A program made the position numbers and the translations under genes. The notes beneath the pieces were generated by a model, which was not told the DNA's origin, searched no databases, and worked only from the letters and a program-made list of their open reading frames with translations. A stretch of DNA of 64,000 nt from Trogon surrucura (lineage: Eukaryota > Chordata > Aves > Trogoniformes > Trogonidae), in contig CM036620.1 in assembly GCA_020746105.1 (NCBI GenBank), positions 46,272,706 to 46,336,705 of the forward strand, written 5' to 3'. This document shows, piece after piece, positions 26,801-41,316 of the stretch; the first letter of the stretch is position 1; each line of letters starts with the position of its first letter.

Positions 26801-26836
26801 GGGAAGAATGGTTACATAGGGAAGAATGATTACACA
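26801..26836 (+). repeat. 18-bp tandem duplication, two copies
   Basis: GGGAAGAATGGTTACATA at 26801-26818 is followed directly by GGGAAGAATGATTACACA at 26819-26836, with two differences. Confidence 0.9.
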
Positions 26837-29800
26837 ACAAAAAGATCTCTAATTCTCTTCCCACTTCAGATCAGAATTTGAACAACGAACTTCTGGGAGC
26901 AAGGGCAGCATCAATGCGATGCACCTCGTCGGCAGCAGTTCTGGCCTTTGCTTTGCAGGGATGGAGCACACCTCAGTCAAAGCCCTGAGGACATCGTGGG
27001 GAGAAGCCACAGAGGGAGCACTAGCATGACGTGACACTCCTCACAGAATGCTCCCTGAGCCCAGTTCTCTTTAGTGCTAAGGCTTGCATGAGCTTACACT
27101 TCCTCCTCCTCCCTTTTCAGAAAGACAGGAGGACAGATTCTGGCTCATACCACCCTGCATCAAGGCAAGCTCTGATCAGCAGGGAGGTACAACCTGGGAG
27201 TAACCCTGGGACTAACTGCTGGAAACAGCTTTGCAGCAGCTGGCAGCAGCTGCCAGGAGACGCCACCTGCTTCCACTGCATGGTGCAATGGATCACCAGC
27301 CTCTTACGCATGTGATGCAGTAAGAGAGAAGAGGAAGTCCTGACCCGTTCTGTTTCAGCACAAGTTTCTCGTATGTTAAGAAATTTCCTGGAGGCTGTGC
27401 GGCCAGGCGACTGTGGTCAATGGGAGCCCGCAAATCCTAATGGCTTAAAACTGAAAAGATATAATTTTTGGCTGTAACCTCATTCCTTGTATGCACTGGT
27501 TCTCTATTGACCTCTTCCTACGTCAAGTACCATTCAGAGAGAAACTGAGAGGTTGGTGGCTACACAGCAAAAGGTCTGGCACAGAGTCCTTGCAGGGCTT
27601 GCATGGGGAATGGAGAGCTAGAAACAAGTACTTGTGAGGACACCAGTCTTCTATCACTCCAATAAATGCTCTCTGAGATGTTACTTTTTAGGTAACATGT
27701 CACATTAGACCAAAGTCCTACAGTATGTTGAATCTGATTTCTTGTCTGATCTCTTTTTGCTGCCAGGATAGTTTTGAAAATGGATAAAATCTCTCTATAA
27801 TCTGAAGTGGAGTCATTCGCATACACTGTGTTCCCTTCAAAGCAGAGAGAAATGAGAGCAATAAATAGTATGAGAAGCTTAAATCCCCCACTCTGGCAGA
27901 AAGACAATTTCCCGCAGTGCAGGTCCTGCCTGCTCTCTTTCCAGCTATCTTTCCAGCATCTGCTCTGAGTCTGAGAGGGGAGGTGGGGGGGCTATAAGCA
28001 AACATTGGACAACTTTACAGGGCTGCTTAGAGGGCAAGCTGGACTGTGACTGAGGACAGGTTGGTATAACTGTGCCAGCCTTTCGAGAACTCCCTTTGAA
28101 GTTGAATATAATTCCAATCATTAAAGAAAATGGTGAACTCCTGTTTTCCTGTAGAAAAGAAGGTAATCATCTCCTTGTGCTCTGGTCAACATATTTTTTT
28201 TTCTTTCACAACCACATTTCCTAATTTCCTTCCAGATCTATAGCTACCACAGAATGAACCACAAGACACTTATATATTTGATTACCTCAGAAGGAAGTCT
28301 CCTTTAACAATGTGGATCTTTCCTCGTATTTCATGGCGTTAATCATCACTAGTAGAAAAGTCACAGTTTCAGACTTACCCCCCTGAGGTCAGTTTTTCTG
28401 CTGACACATACTGAGACCAAACTAGGACTGTTCCCAACTAAGTCACAGTGACGCTAACTGCTTTAGGTTTCTGAAACTGTCCTGGGATTTAGCCTGCAAT
28501 GGCACAGCCCAAATCTCAGAGCAGCATTATCTCCATTTCACAGATTGAGAAAGAAGGGCAAAGAGAAGTGCACTGATTTGCCCACACAGCAAAATGAATA
28601 CCAAGAATAAGAGTGAAACCCCAAAATGTTTCTGCTTCTAAGCCTACTACTAAGACTTCAATGAAAAGTGGCAAAATAAAAGTATATATTTGATCCCTGT
28701 AACTCCAGTCGTTATTCATTAGAGAATGAGCCTGAAAAACCAATCTTTACTGTTATTTTGAATTAAACAGATCAGATCTGTGTTGCAAAACTTTCCTGAT
28801 GTAATTCAGGGAAAGGTGGCAAAAGACACAATCCCGTATCAACATAGTTTGGAAAGAGTCCCTGGTGTTAACACGACGACACTCAAAAGAGCTGGCATGG
28901 TTTATTTCACCCAGAAAAATACGGAGTCTTGCCATGTCTGCATTGGTTAATAAATGGGCTGGCAAAATGCTCCTTTCTCAGACTTACCCGTGCTGTTCCA
29001 CTCAGCATTCACTGCTGCAGCTGGTATTTTCGTAACTCCCTTTAGCACTAAAGTCACTTCTTGAGTACTCGCTAAAAAAACGTTTCTCAATATCGACTTT
29101 TTTCCTTAAAGAACACAAAAAGTGATGAATCAATTTTTGAAGCAGAATAATGTCAGTACTCTAGTTTACTTGGTAATTGTCAGCTTTAACCTTTTAATTG
29201 TATGAAATGTATTTAGGATCTAAGATTATTGCCATAGGCGTCAATAAAAACTAGTCCTCCTGCTGCAACCTTAGCACTGATATTTTTTATTCTCTTGCTG
29301 CTCACAGCTTGACAAACTCCTGAATTTCTTTTCTTGCAGACATCCTTAGAAATTATGTAAGGACACCGCAACTTGAATCACACTGTCGACTCAGCATCCG
29401 AGCTAGCATATCTCAAGTTCAAGTGCTTGGTAAAGCCATGAACTTAACCCTTGGGCTTTCCCTACTTACCAATATATCAGCATGGAGATGTCTTATTTCT
29501 AAAATGATACTTGGATCTTTGTGCCCTCTGTAACATTCCAGGACTCCCAGAGTGTAATTGGAGCCAGAGCACAAGATGTGCTCATTCACCTTTGTATGGT
29601 GATCATACAAAAAAGAAGCAAAAAAGATTCTCTCTTCTAACCATCAAGAAAAAGGTCTATAATATCCATGCTCAGGCAAAAACTACTCATAGTACAGGAG
29701 TTTCTGCTCCAGGGATTTCTGGTTTCTTTAAGCAGAACTATGTGTTGAAGCTGATGTTCTATCTGATCTTTCTCCATTTAGAAAAAAAAAATCTATAACA

Positions 29801-30081
29801 ATAAAACATCTGAAGGAATGAAGCTAAGGCTGAATGTAGAGTGGCTAATGTCATCACTGCTGAGCTAATACGTGACTAAGCTTTGACTTACGTCGGATTG
29901 TCACACAAAGTTCCTCTGTGTTCTCTTCCTCTCAAAGCTCCCCACCAGCATTCAGTGGCAGGATTAGCCCAAATTAGGTCAGAGTTTATCTGAGGAGGGG
30001 AAGGAATCTGTTCTTTCTGTTTGCCCACTGCCAAGGAAGAGAAGATCAGGGGCTCCTTCAATTTGTAAAAATAAGAACTAG

Positions 30082-30113
30082 TGCTAGGATCTGCCAGTGT
30101 TAGGATCTGCCAG
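30082..30113 (+). repeat. 16-bp tandem duplication, two copies
   Basis: TGCTAGGATCTGCCAG at 30082-30097 and TGTTAGGATCTGCCAG at 30098-30113 are adjacent copies with one difference. Confidence 0.9.
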
Positions 30114-33100
30114 ATACATTTGCATAGAGAAAAAACTCTCCAGCATTAATGATAATTGAGTGAGATGAAAATTTTGGAGTTCAGACTCAGATTCTTCGTT
30201 GTGGCTAAAAAACCCCAGGCTAACAGAACTAAGCTCCAGGAATCATTCTCCCTTCAGACCGATAAAAAGAAATCTGGAGTTCCAGTGATGACATTTATTT
30301 TTTGTCTTTTCATAAATTAATTTTTTTCATAAACTTGGGGGTCGGGGTGCCACTTTTGCCGATTTATTAATATTTTTAAATTTAATTTAAGCTCATTTGA
30401 ACACCCTGAGATATATTGGAAACTCGCTCAAATTAGTCTTTTTTCCAGGGTGAAGCCTCCATCCTCCACTGATCCACTATGGAAGAGTGTTTTGGTCACA
30501 AAGACCTTCTGGAGTTTTGGGAGAAGTAAACCACAGAAGGAGCCAGAGTTAAATAAGCAGCATCACTTTCCTGTAATGACCCACTGAAAATGACACAGTG
30601 CTGCAAAAAAATGTAGTGGACACCACGTAAAGCCCAAATGAAAACAGTAGTAAAAGGACTCCTAGATGGAAGGTATTGGGTAAAAACTTGGGTATCACTT
30701 ATTTGATAAGAGGTCCCTGGACCTTTACCTGACATTCCCTGGACAGTCGTCCCTCTGCTGGAACAGGCTTGAAACATTATTAGGCTGCACACAGGGAGAA
30801 CAGAAGAGATTATCACAGGGAAAACAGAATTCTGGGAAAAACACTTCAGATTTGCGATTTACCTGAAAAATGTGGGGGAAAGGTGGGCAGGAAAGAGGGA
30901 AGGAAGCCAGATGCAGCCCCATGGGATGTGAAGTAAAAATAAGTAAATACAAACTTAATTGATATACACAGTCCTTCTTCCTGAGCTGGTTTTCTTAGAA
31001 ACAGAACAGGAGTCATGTTCAGTTTGAACAGAAATATTATGTTTCTAAAACCACACAAACTGCCTAATGAATAAAGAGAAGATCATGAATTCAAAATCTA
31101 TATCCTTCAGGAAACGGTAAAAATCCCTCCAAGTTACCACAATGAAACAGCTGGCAGTTCCTCACATACCTGACATTCACTGCTTACAAAAATTTGCAAA
31201 GTAACAATGCTGATTAAAAGTGCAGAAATTTCACTCAGTTAAGTGTGCACAGTGGGAACCCTGCTGTCACCAGAAAGCCAGAAATTCTCTTCTGAATGTG
31301 ACAAAGTTATGGCCAGATGGGGGGAAAAAAAAGAAAATAAAGACTGAAAAAAAAAAAAAGCTGTATCTTCTGAATGTCACTGACAAGGCCATTTTTGGTA
31401 CAATCCATCAGGAGACATTAGTGCAAGTGCATAATAATCCCAGGATTATAAAGAAGATAGCCAAAGGAATTTTGGACATGGACACATTTCAACTTCACTG
31501 CTTTGCAGAAAATAACGCCACCCTGTTAAAGGCAAGTCTCACAGCCAGTCGTTGAAAAGGACTGACACTGTATAGGGATTTATATAACAAAATAGCCATC
31601 AACACAAGCTAATGCGATCCAGACCAGTGCAACTGTTCAATTATTATTGCTTTCTGGACGCAACATGCATTGACAATCAAAGCCCAAGGCCCTGCAAAAT
31701 AATCAGTTAACAAAACAGACACAAAAGCCAACTAAGATTCTGAGCAGTGTAGTTAGAGAGCTAAAATCCACATCCAAAAAAAGTCATGCATAAAGTAATT
31801 TCAGATCCTTTTATACTATTGTTTGTTTTAGTGACATGAACTCCTCTCTTGCCACCACCCATTCGAAAAATAAGAAAAGAAAAAAATTTTGCTGCAAGCA
31901 TGTAACAGCAGCCCAGCACCCCCAGGGTGCAAGCGGCAGAAGAAACACTTCTGGTCTAAGCTCGTGCAGTGTGTGGGCACAACCTCCTCTCCTCCACAGC
32001 TTTCAGTGATGAAGAACAAGGGATTGCCTGCAATCAGGTTACTTTTATGAATTAGGGTTTCTGGATCCTGCCCTTAAACAGAAAATGATTCCAGGCACAT
32101 GCAGACTAGACCAGTTTTCATGAAATAGTGACAGTACAGTTTGCAAATTTATTTCATATGGCTTGCCATCACATGACTTTTCTTCCCACAAGCCCAGATT
32201 ATTATTGCTCACAATGAGTGTATATAATAATCTACGGTTTAATAAATAAGATATTTTTTTTAATTAATTGACCCTTTAAAAGGAAGAGTCTCCCTACTTG
32301 CTGCCTACAGAAATTTATGTAAATATCAGTCACCTACTTATTTTAGGAAGAACTTATTATCAGTTTGTTAAACTCCTATTAAGAGTCATATATATACCTA
32401 TATATAGCCGATTATATATATATTTAAATCAGACTGATGTTTCTGTAATATCCATTAGCAGTCTACAGAAATCCCAGATTCACTAAGGCCAAGCACTATT
32501 TTTCTTACAGCACTGCTTCCTAAGGAAAAGTAATTTCAGACAGTAAAGCTGAACTGAGGATTATCTTTATACAGCAAGACCTTGGCTGCATGACAGAAAA
32601 ATTAAAGGAGCCTGCTGATCAGCTGAAATACTACGGCTTCAAGTATGTTTGGATGACAGCCAAAGTCTTGGAATTGTTTTGCCATGAAATTTGCCTTTAG
32701 ACAGGAAGAACAGGAAAGTTTTCAGTCTGGAAGAGGCTTCATGTTGAAAAGCTTGGAAATCAAGCCCATTACTCACATCCAATCAAGCCTGCCCCTCCCT
32801 GCTCCTTGCTCCCTTCTCTGTGCCCAGCACAGGCATGCCCATGCATACAAGCACACCCTCCACAGCACACATGCTCTAAGCCTCTTACATGCTTTTGAAA
32901 CTTTATTTTTGATAGAGTTTCTCAATATTTGATTCAAAATTACACTGCTTGATTTGCCACTTGAACTATGCTTCATTCATATAATACAGGTTATAGAGAT
33001 GACCGTCCTTTAAATAAGTTGTTTGCTGCTATTAGATGTAATTCAAACCTCCTGGCTTCTAAGACAAAGTAGGTTCAGGTGTTACGGAGAGACTCTACTT

Positions 33101-36100
33101 GCTTTTTCTCCCCTCTGCCTCCGCTGCAGCTTTGATCAGCAGTTGCATTTCAGACATCACATACTCTTACTTGACACTCAGGTTTCTGTACAGTCAGTAC
33201 AGCACTCATGGGTATTTAAAATGCAGACAACGTACAGAACTGTCCTGCTCTTGTGGCTGTGATGCAGGAAGCTCTACAGGGTTGCTGTTGCTGTTTTTAT
33301 CAGGTTATATAATTATTTAATTATTTTATTTAATTGCTTTATTATTGCAGTCATGCTCTCACTGAAGTCAGCAAGAACTCAGTCCAAGGTCCAGCCTGGC
33401 AAACAAAAAAGCAGAGCCTGCACAGCCATGAAACACTCCCTGAAGCAGAGTATTTGGCCAGCTTTGCTTCACCTATGACACCCAAGGAGTGCCCTCCATC
33501 CCTACCTAGGCCTGCATGTAGCTGGGCATCCACCCTTTGCACCCAGCGAGGACTGGATGTGGTAGAGAAGCAGCCCCAGCAGTTGCAAGAGCACTTGCTC
33601 CGCACTGATTCCCACCTTTGTTTCCATACAAAGTGTTCGAAAAGTTTACATAACACCAGCTTGTCACCACCCTAGATATTAGACTCTAGATATTGTTGTG
33701 GTTTCACAACAACAAATCTAGTTTCACAACTCCTGCTATTAAATCAAAAATTACCTCACATCAGACGGTGGCAGCCTAATGTTTGCTAAGTCAAATTTCT
33801 TGTCAGAAGTTGTGACAAGTTAGTTAACAGTGCGGAGGCAGGCTTTGGGCAGGCTCAGGTACTGTCCCCTCCTCTTCCAGGCTGGTGTCAGAGCGCATGG
33901 ATGCCATGACCTCCATGTCAGCTGCTCTAGTGCATTGGATGGAAACCCAGCTGCACGTCCTCAGCTGATCCGTGCTCTGCTATTACTGGCGCAGCGGCGT
34001 CAGTCTGCTTGAGCCACGCTGGATTGCTGCACGTGCCTTCCCTGTGTCCCCCTGGAACACCATGGGCACTGTCACAGGGCACTAACACCGAGGTTCCAAC
34101 ACGGCCATCTGATCTGAATCCAAATCTGATCAAGCCTGTCTCATGCCCAGTCTTGACCTCTTTCCCTTTCTCCCTCCCACAGAACCACCAACAAATTAAA
34201 TTGGATCTTAAATCTGAATTACAGGTGAGCCACTCTTTCCCCACAAGTATTATAATAGCCACTTATTCTAGAAAATTAACTTCAGTAGAAGATTTCTTGG
34301 TGTCATTTACATGATTGAAATACAGCTTTTAGGCCAAGGAGCGTAGAGGAAATAATTTCAAATCAGCACATAGAGGCCAGTTGCCTCCAAGTTATTTTTG
34401 TTCCAAGTTTGGGAGGGCATGAAAATTTTCATGTACACATATGGCAGGGAACATGGCAGGGGTTTTAATCACCAAAGGTTAAGCATGACTGAGAGACATT
34501 CAGGCATTGCTTTGAAGCCTTTTGTCTGTGCTAGATCTATACTTAGCAACCTATAGGCAATTTCATAGTTACAGTTTTACCCAACTCTCTCTAGGATCAC
34601 TTGCAGCTACTACAGAAATACCGAAGCGCTCAAGCAGCCCCTCGTGGCTTTGAGAATTGAAGGAAATGCATTATGAGCCCAAATATAGTTAAGCATCTCC
34701 TTGGCAAGTTGTGGGAGGACAGTCTACCTACCTTGGCTCGCAGAAGCTGTTTACACCCATCAGCTTCTTGATGTTGCTATGTCCCTTCAGCCATCAGGAG
34801 GAAGGGAGTCTGCAGAAAGGACAAAGCAGGTCCTGCCGCTCTGAAAGAGACTTAAAGAGTTGGAAGAGGAACAAGTTACGCCTCCATGGCCTGAAGCTCC
34901 TCAGCACTCCTTCCTCTGCTGCCCAGGCAGGGTTCAGTCACCTACAGCCAGCCCCGATCTCATGGAGAACATCTTACAGGCTTTGAGGGCACTTCTTAAT
35001 GGAACCTCTCCAGTACACTTCTCATTTGGTTATATATTTTTTTCTATAAGCCACGCTCTGTCTCTTGTTACAGAATCATCAGAATACATGGATTTTGTAC
35101 ATATACATCCTACACTATACTTTGTCCAGATCATCAAATACATAATGGTGTTTCAAATTCTTCTGTCATCAGCTCCAGGATAGCAAAAGAAAAGGGTGGT
35201 GTGGGCACACCGTTCTGTAGTCTAGCAGAGTTCAGCTAGCATGGGATACCTGGATCTCCTGATCCACTCTGCATTAGGGTGGCACAGATTTATCAATGGA
35301 TGGCATTGATAAACTAATGTTAGATAAAATGAGACACGGACCACTTCCAAAGATGTGAACTTCCACATCTTTGGTATGTTATCATAACATTTGCAGAGCA
35401 GCAGAGGCAATTGCCTCTATTGCTGACCTACTTCTGTCATAAAATCTGTTTACATTGTCCTGAAATCTGTTTGTTTTGAGAGGGATTCTTTCTATTGCAA
35501 GAATGCTAAAATTCTGAAAATGACTAGTTATTGGCAACTTTTATGTTACACAGGGTGATATGCTTTTATATTATATTGCATATCTATTAGGAATATTTTG
35601 TTTATGAAGTCATTTTATTGTCTCATGACTTCTTTTTGATCCTCAATATCCTCAGAAAACAAATATTCCATTTAAATGTTTTGCCTGTTTTTTGAAATGT
35701 GCGAAAAAAAAAGCCATTACAAATGTTCCCAAAGGCAATGCCTCAAAATGTGGTTTATTTCCTCTGAGCTCCGATAACTAAGGTTGCCTGAGTCATGGAT
35801 TTTCTGCCAGTGTTAAGTCCATAGTCTATTACTCCCAAGTACACTGCTGAAGTCCACTGTTCTAAGTCCAGCTCTTTCTGTTACCTTCTTATGTATAGCC
35901 AGAGATTTGACTTTGTTCTGGCAGCCCCGTTGTACCAATCACACATTGGTACAGAGCACTCGGCGCTTCTCAGCAGTCTAGGCAAAGCTGAACTGTGCTT
36001 GTCCTGAGGACGAAGCAGAACGGCACGGGTTGCTCTCCCCTTCAGAGGGGTTAAAATTCAACTGAATCATGGTGGCAGAAGGACTTTGACAGACACTGCT

Positions 36101-39100
36101 GCCTCTGAGAGGCTCATAGTACTAAAGCTAAGTGAGCTCCCTGATCCCAGGAACAGGAGGCCACGATGTAGTTCAGCTCTTTGTTGTGCGTGTAAATGCC
36201 CACAGTATCCAGCCTGTTCTTGCTCCCATTTCCATCACCTGCACAATACATACACATGGTGCTGTTGACCTCGGAAGAAGAGAGAAGGGAAGACCAGCTT
36301 GGTGTGCTGTGTCCCCTCCAACTCCTTCATGACATCACTTTGCCACACATGTCTGTCTGACATCGGACAACTGTCAACTTTACTTGCGTCTAATGCCAGG
36401 CTTAGATACCACCATAACATACCATAAAGAGACAGAAATTCGGGTATGACCTTGAGACCTAGGGTTATCTCAGGACTCCTGACCAAGACACTCAGCATCA
36501 GTTTTGTCCTACTCTGGAACAGAGTAACAACCAAGTTCTCCTTTGCAGACCACTGTGCTGCCACTACCCAACAGTGACAAGGTACTCTGATCAACTGGTA
36601 TCAGAGTCCACAGAAATACCATGTATTTAGTCTGGTGTTCAAAAAGAGATCACCATTCCCAATTTATTGATTGGGTTTGTAGTTGATTGGGTGTGTCATT
36701 AATCTTATGCTTATACATGTTTGTACTTAACACTCTCAAAGCATTTTGACATACCATGGTGCAAACAGACATGTCGCTGCATGAAAACTGAAAGGTTTTT
36801 TTTTGTCTGCACAAAGAAATCAGATTAATTAGATTAAAATAGCTTTCAAATCTGTCTCATCTGGTAAATCTGTACAACTCTCCTGTGTGGATATTACTAG
36901 AAGTGTTTAAGAACACTTGGGCTGGCATCACATTATATACCAACAGCAGAGTATTCGCACAAAGGAGTCCAACTGTTGAGCTGTCATATATTAGCAGGTA
37001 CTATTTTATTTTATTAAATCAGATTTCATTTCAAGAGAAGTTGAGAAAGAGAAGGCAAAGGGTGTGCTAGGTTATTATCATTCTCTGCATCTGTTTTGCA
37101 TTGTTAAGTTGGTTTATGGAATGGTTATACTAGTATTCTTGCAAAACTAATCCTAATTCACTTTATAATCCTATTTGTTTACTTTAGTTCTGAAGACAGC
37201 TGAGTGCAACATGTCAGTCAGCGTATGTGTTCTCAACACTATGGCTCCCGTACATGTCACCACAGGTATATTTTATCTCACAGCTGGCATCTATGCATTT
37301 ATTTTATTCCCCAAACATTTTAAGAGAATGGTTTCAGAGAGACAAAGGGAAAACATCTGTTCTGCTTAGGAGTCAAAAGTGAGCAAAAGTGAAAAACTTC
37401 AAGAGTGAGTAAAACTATATTATTGGCCATGAGATCAAAATGGAAACCAGACATTGTTTTGTTTGCAGTTAAACTCCCTTAAAGTGATCCTGAATTATGC
37501 CAAAACCCAACCCACTTTGGGTTGAAAGAGGATCACTGTATTTGAAAATGAGTCAAGAAAGGGATCCTTAATCACACTCAAGGCTTCTGCCTTCAAGCAC
37601 TGCAGCTAGACCTACAAAGACAAATATACTCTGACCTGAAAATCCAGTGCAGTGTCTTAATTTTTCTCACACATTTCATCTTGGATTAAACCCAAGAAAA
37701 GGAGGAGAATAGACTTAAGGAGGTAGGTAATCTCTGCTGTACAGCTGCTGCTTGCAATCCTCACTATCTCCATCATTCTCATATAGCCCTGTACAATCTC
37801 TTCTCTGCTGTGTTATTACCTGAACTTCACCTAGTTCTTTTCCACCAGCCTTCTGAATCAAGGCTTCTCTTCTTCTGCCTTCTCAACTTGTCCCAATCAT
37901 CCACAGCAATTCCATTTTCCACTAGAGCAACCACCCCATTCCTTGGTTGTATATTTTATCATAATCACACTTCATTCAATTCACATTCCCCCTTTTTTTT
38001 CCCATTCAAAAGAAGAGTGTTGAACTAAGATGACCTTTACAAACAGTTCCTCTCCAATTCTTCATCTAATGTGTAGCTGCTTTTTGGCCATCAGCTCCCT
38101 AAGGCTTTTCCTGAGACTACTCCTTCATCCTGTGAGATCTGGTTCACAAGCGATGACTACACTTTGGTCCTTTCCTCTTATCCATTATCCTTCTCTTATT
38201 CATTAGCACGGTGCTATTTCTCACCTTTTTGCATCCTCTTCTACTTTGGATCTGTCCCCTTGCCTCCCATTTCAACTTCTCTCCACCTAATCCAGTCCTG
38301 CTAGTTCATCAACACCTGTCACCTGTACTGATGCTACAGATTATCTTTGAGTGAAATCCTGCAGCAAGGACATTCTTCCTCATCACAACAATGTTCTCTC
38401 CTCTTCCTGAGACACCATCTTTGGCCTCTGCCTCTAACACTACACCTTTCCACCAGTTCCCTTTGTACAAGATGTTGCTGATTTCGTCCAAAAAGAAAAT
38501 AATCATATTAATTTTCCCACAACTCTACTTTTATCCTCCCATGTCACCAGATCAGAATTTTTTTTTACCTTCACAGGGGCTGATTGTGCTTCCAGCCTAG
38601 GACAACAAATACCACTACTGCTTCAAACAAACAAAACAAAAAAATCCCAACAATCCCACCCACCCCCAGACACCAATCAAAGAAAATCTGCCAGCAGAGC
38701 TTATTCAGTAAACAAGAGAGGAAAAAGATTATTTGGACCCCTGAACAAAATATCTCAGCATCCTTTCAGGGCAAGCATCAGACCTTCCCTCAAAATAATC
38801 CAGAGGGGAACCACTAGCTACTAAAGCAGTTTTTTCTGCAGGGCCCATCCTTGGGCAAACAAGCAGTCCTGAGAGAAGCCTCAAACCGTACCTGCTCCTC
38901 TTTTGCTGGGGCCCAGTGTATCAACTGGGCATCATGCTCCTGGGCTCACTCCCAGCATCTGTCTGGTACAGAACCGGCTGCTCCCCTTCATGCTTAAAAG
39001 CCTTTGCTCCCTGTTGAACTGCTCTTTTCTCTAACTCCTCACTAGCACTGGTGACCCTGTCCCATCTGAGTGATGGATGTACCTCATATCTGCTCCCATC

Positions 39101-40925
39101 CCCTCCCCCCGATCCTAAACTTGCCATTCTCCCTTCCCAATGCAGACCTAAAAGGCTCTCCTAACTACTGACATCCACACTTAGTCACTGCCTTCCTGAG
39201 ATGCTTCCATACTCTCCTGCTTCCTTCTATCTCAATGCCATCTTAATGTGCTGCTACAGTAAGATGGCCTTTAGAAAAGGTCTCCTGGAACTGCCATCTA
39301 TCAAGCTTCTCAGTTTCCATCTGCCGCGCAAAATGCCTTTAGCCTTTGACCCAGACCGAGCTCTTTGGGGTGGGAATATTTGTTTGCTCAGAACCTATTA
39401 ACACCTGGTTCAAGAACAACCTTCTAGGCACTACAGTAGTTAATAACAATAATTCAGTCATGTATAGCAGAAGATTTCACAGCTTGACTGCTTTACATAA
39501 GGAGATATTTCCTTTCTATTTTGTTTTTAAGTATCTGTTTTACTCAACTGTCTTACTGGCCCTCAGGCTAAGTAGGAGGAAAGGAAAACACTGCACAGAA
39601 GTCTTAAGATGGGTAAGCAGAATGGCAGTATTCCTTGAAGGCAACAGCATTCAAGCTGAAAATAATTTTGTCTGAATAGTTACTGGTTTAGTTCCTGGCT
39701 CGGTACACAGAGATTTCAAACTCGTGATCCGTAGGTCACGGTGTTTTTTCCAGCAGTTCAGGAAAGCTAGTCATAAATTTGCATCAGTTTCAACAGTTTC
39801 AGGCCTCCACCTCACCATTTATTCACCACTACATTTTCTCTTTTCCTTTTGACATTTTCAATACAGAAGTTCAGTCTGTAATTTAAAACTACTCTTTCAA
39901 GCTAAATGTAATTTTAAAATAGCCCAAAAGCAAAAAGAAGTGCAGATTTGTGGGATGTCTGTTTCAGAAAAACAAAACAAAACAAAAAAGCAGCCAAATT
40001 ACTGCCATCTCTCCATATTTTTTTTCCTATTCTCACCAACGTAAAAAAAAAAAAAAAATTATTAAAATAATTGTAGTCTACAAGCAACTATCTTAGCCTG
40101 GATAGTACATCATCTTTTCCTGGTTTTCAGAGCAACAAAAAAAAAGGACCAATTTTAATGTGGACACTATCGATGTCATTGCCACCAAAACCCCACTGCA
40201 GCTTCCTGAGTGCCATTTGATGGCCCTCTACCTCTGCATGCCCTACACCTGTCCAAGCACACCTTAGTGCGACGGCATCCACCAAAGCACAGGCCTGGGC
40301 TACATGCCCAAGAGCTGCCTCTGCAGAAGGCAAACTGCTCAGAAAACGTCCCTGCAAACCCTGTGACCATATCCCTATGGCCTATGTGTGCAGCAGCCAA
40401 GGTATCCCAGCTGCCCTTCCCACCACCATCCATCAGTCCCTATAGAGTTTCTGTGAGCATATGAGCTCAGGTCCATCAAGCCTGGTGTTGGATACAAGCT
40501 GTATTTTAAACACACCGACCAGCAAAAAGACATCTAAGGAGCATCTTGACCTTGCAAAACACATTAAATCTGTGCAGCTAAGCTGAGCTGGGCTCCTTTC
40601 TGGGGGCTGCCAGCACCATGGGCAAGAGGGCACACTTGAGGCAGACTTTACGACCTTTATATCTTCTGAGGCTCCAGCAGATTGAGTTTTCTGGGGCCTG
40701 GATTTGTCCTCTCCACACTCCGAGCTCCCTGCCTGCAGCTCACCTCTGGCTGACTTGCAATACCGCTTTTTCCACAGCCTTTCGTCAGACTGTTGTAGCA
40801 ATTTGGGCCCATATTCTCTTTCAGGCTGCCTTTGTCAACCCCCCCTTGTGACCCGTCCATAAACTGCAAAACTATTTAAAGAGGTCATTTCTGCAGTTTC
40901 TTAAGCAGCACAGACTGCAGAATAA

Positions 40926-41316
40926 TGTGTCAGGGAAAGAAAATAGTGTCGTGTGGGTCACACACATATGTCCTTTGCATGTAACACGTTACGTATTTGC
41001 TGGGAATACACCTTAACCTTTTGCTTGGCGTGCAAGGTATATAGAGTGGAGGGAACCACGGTTGTTATGTGAAAAGTTATGTAGGTAAAAGGTTAAAATA
41101 ATGTCATTGGCTTGGGCTTCCCACAAGAAAGCAACCAGTTATCTGAGATCAGAGTTAACCATTCACAAATGCTGAGGTGCCCTGAGGGGACAAAATAGGA
41201 TTGCTCTGCTCCCATTGGTACCAATAATTAGAGGTTATTTGGGAGAGGATCACTGGGGCAAGAGATAATCTAATAAAGATGGGTGGAGGTTACAAAACCT
41301 GACTCTCATTTTCACA
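40926..41316 (+). mobile_element. Solo LTR of an avian endogenous retrovirus
   Basis: A 391-bp block begins TGTGTCAGG and ends TTCACA, flanked on both sides by ATAA; the matching flank can be read as AATAAT if the ends are slid by one base. Inside are a TATA-like GGTATATAGAG near 41036, an AATAAA at 41272-41277 and a short U5-like tail, the expected U3-R-U5 order for a + strand LTR. No second LTR and no gag, pol or env sequence is nearby, so it is a solo LTR left by recombination. The 4-bp flank would suit an ERV1/gammaretrovirus-like group, but the family is not certain. The intact flank and signals suggest it is not among the most ancient copies. Confidence 0.6.

Larger units (their letters stand above)
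26501..40925. other. Intergenic desert with no recognisable gene
   Basis: Over 14 kb without a CR1 copy, tRNA, or frame with protein similarity. Composition is AT-rich with small simple repeats. The stretch 30290-30420 is very AT-rich with several TTAAT/ATTAA cores, and 32370-32425 holds TATATA runs; such unique AT-rich blocks are where conserved non-coding elements could sit, but conservation cannot be judged from one sequence. The region 38580-38660 is A/C-rich. Confidence 0.5.
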
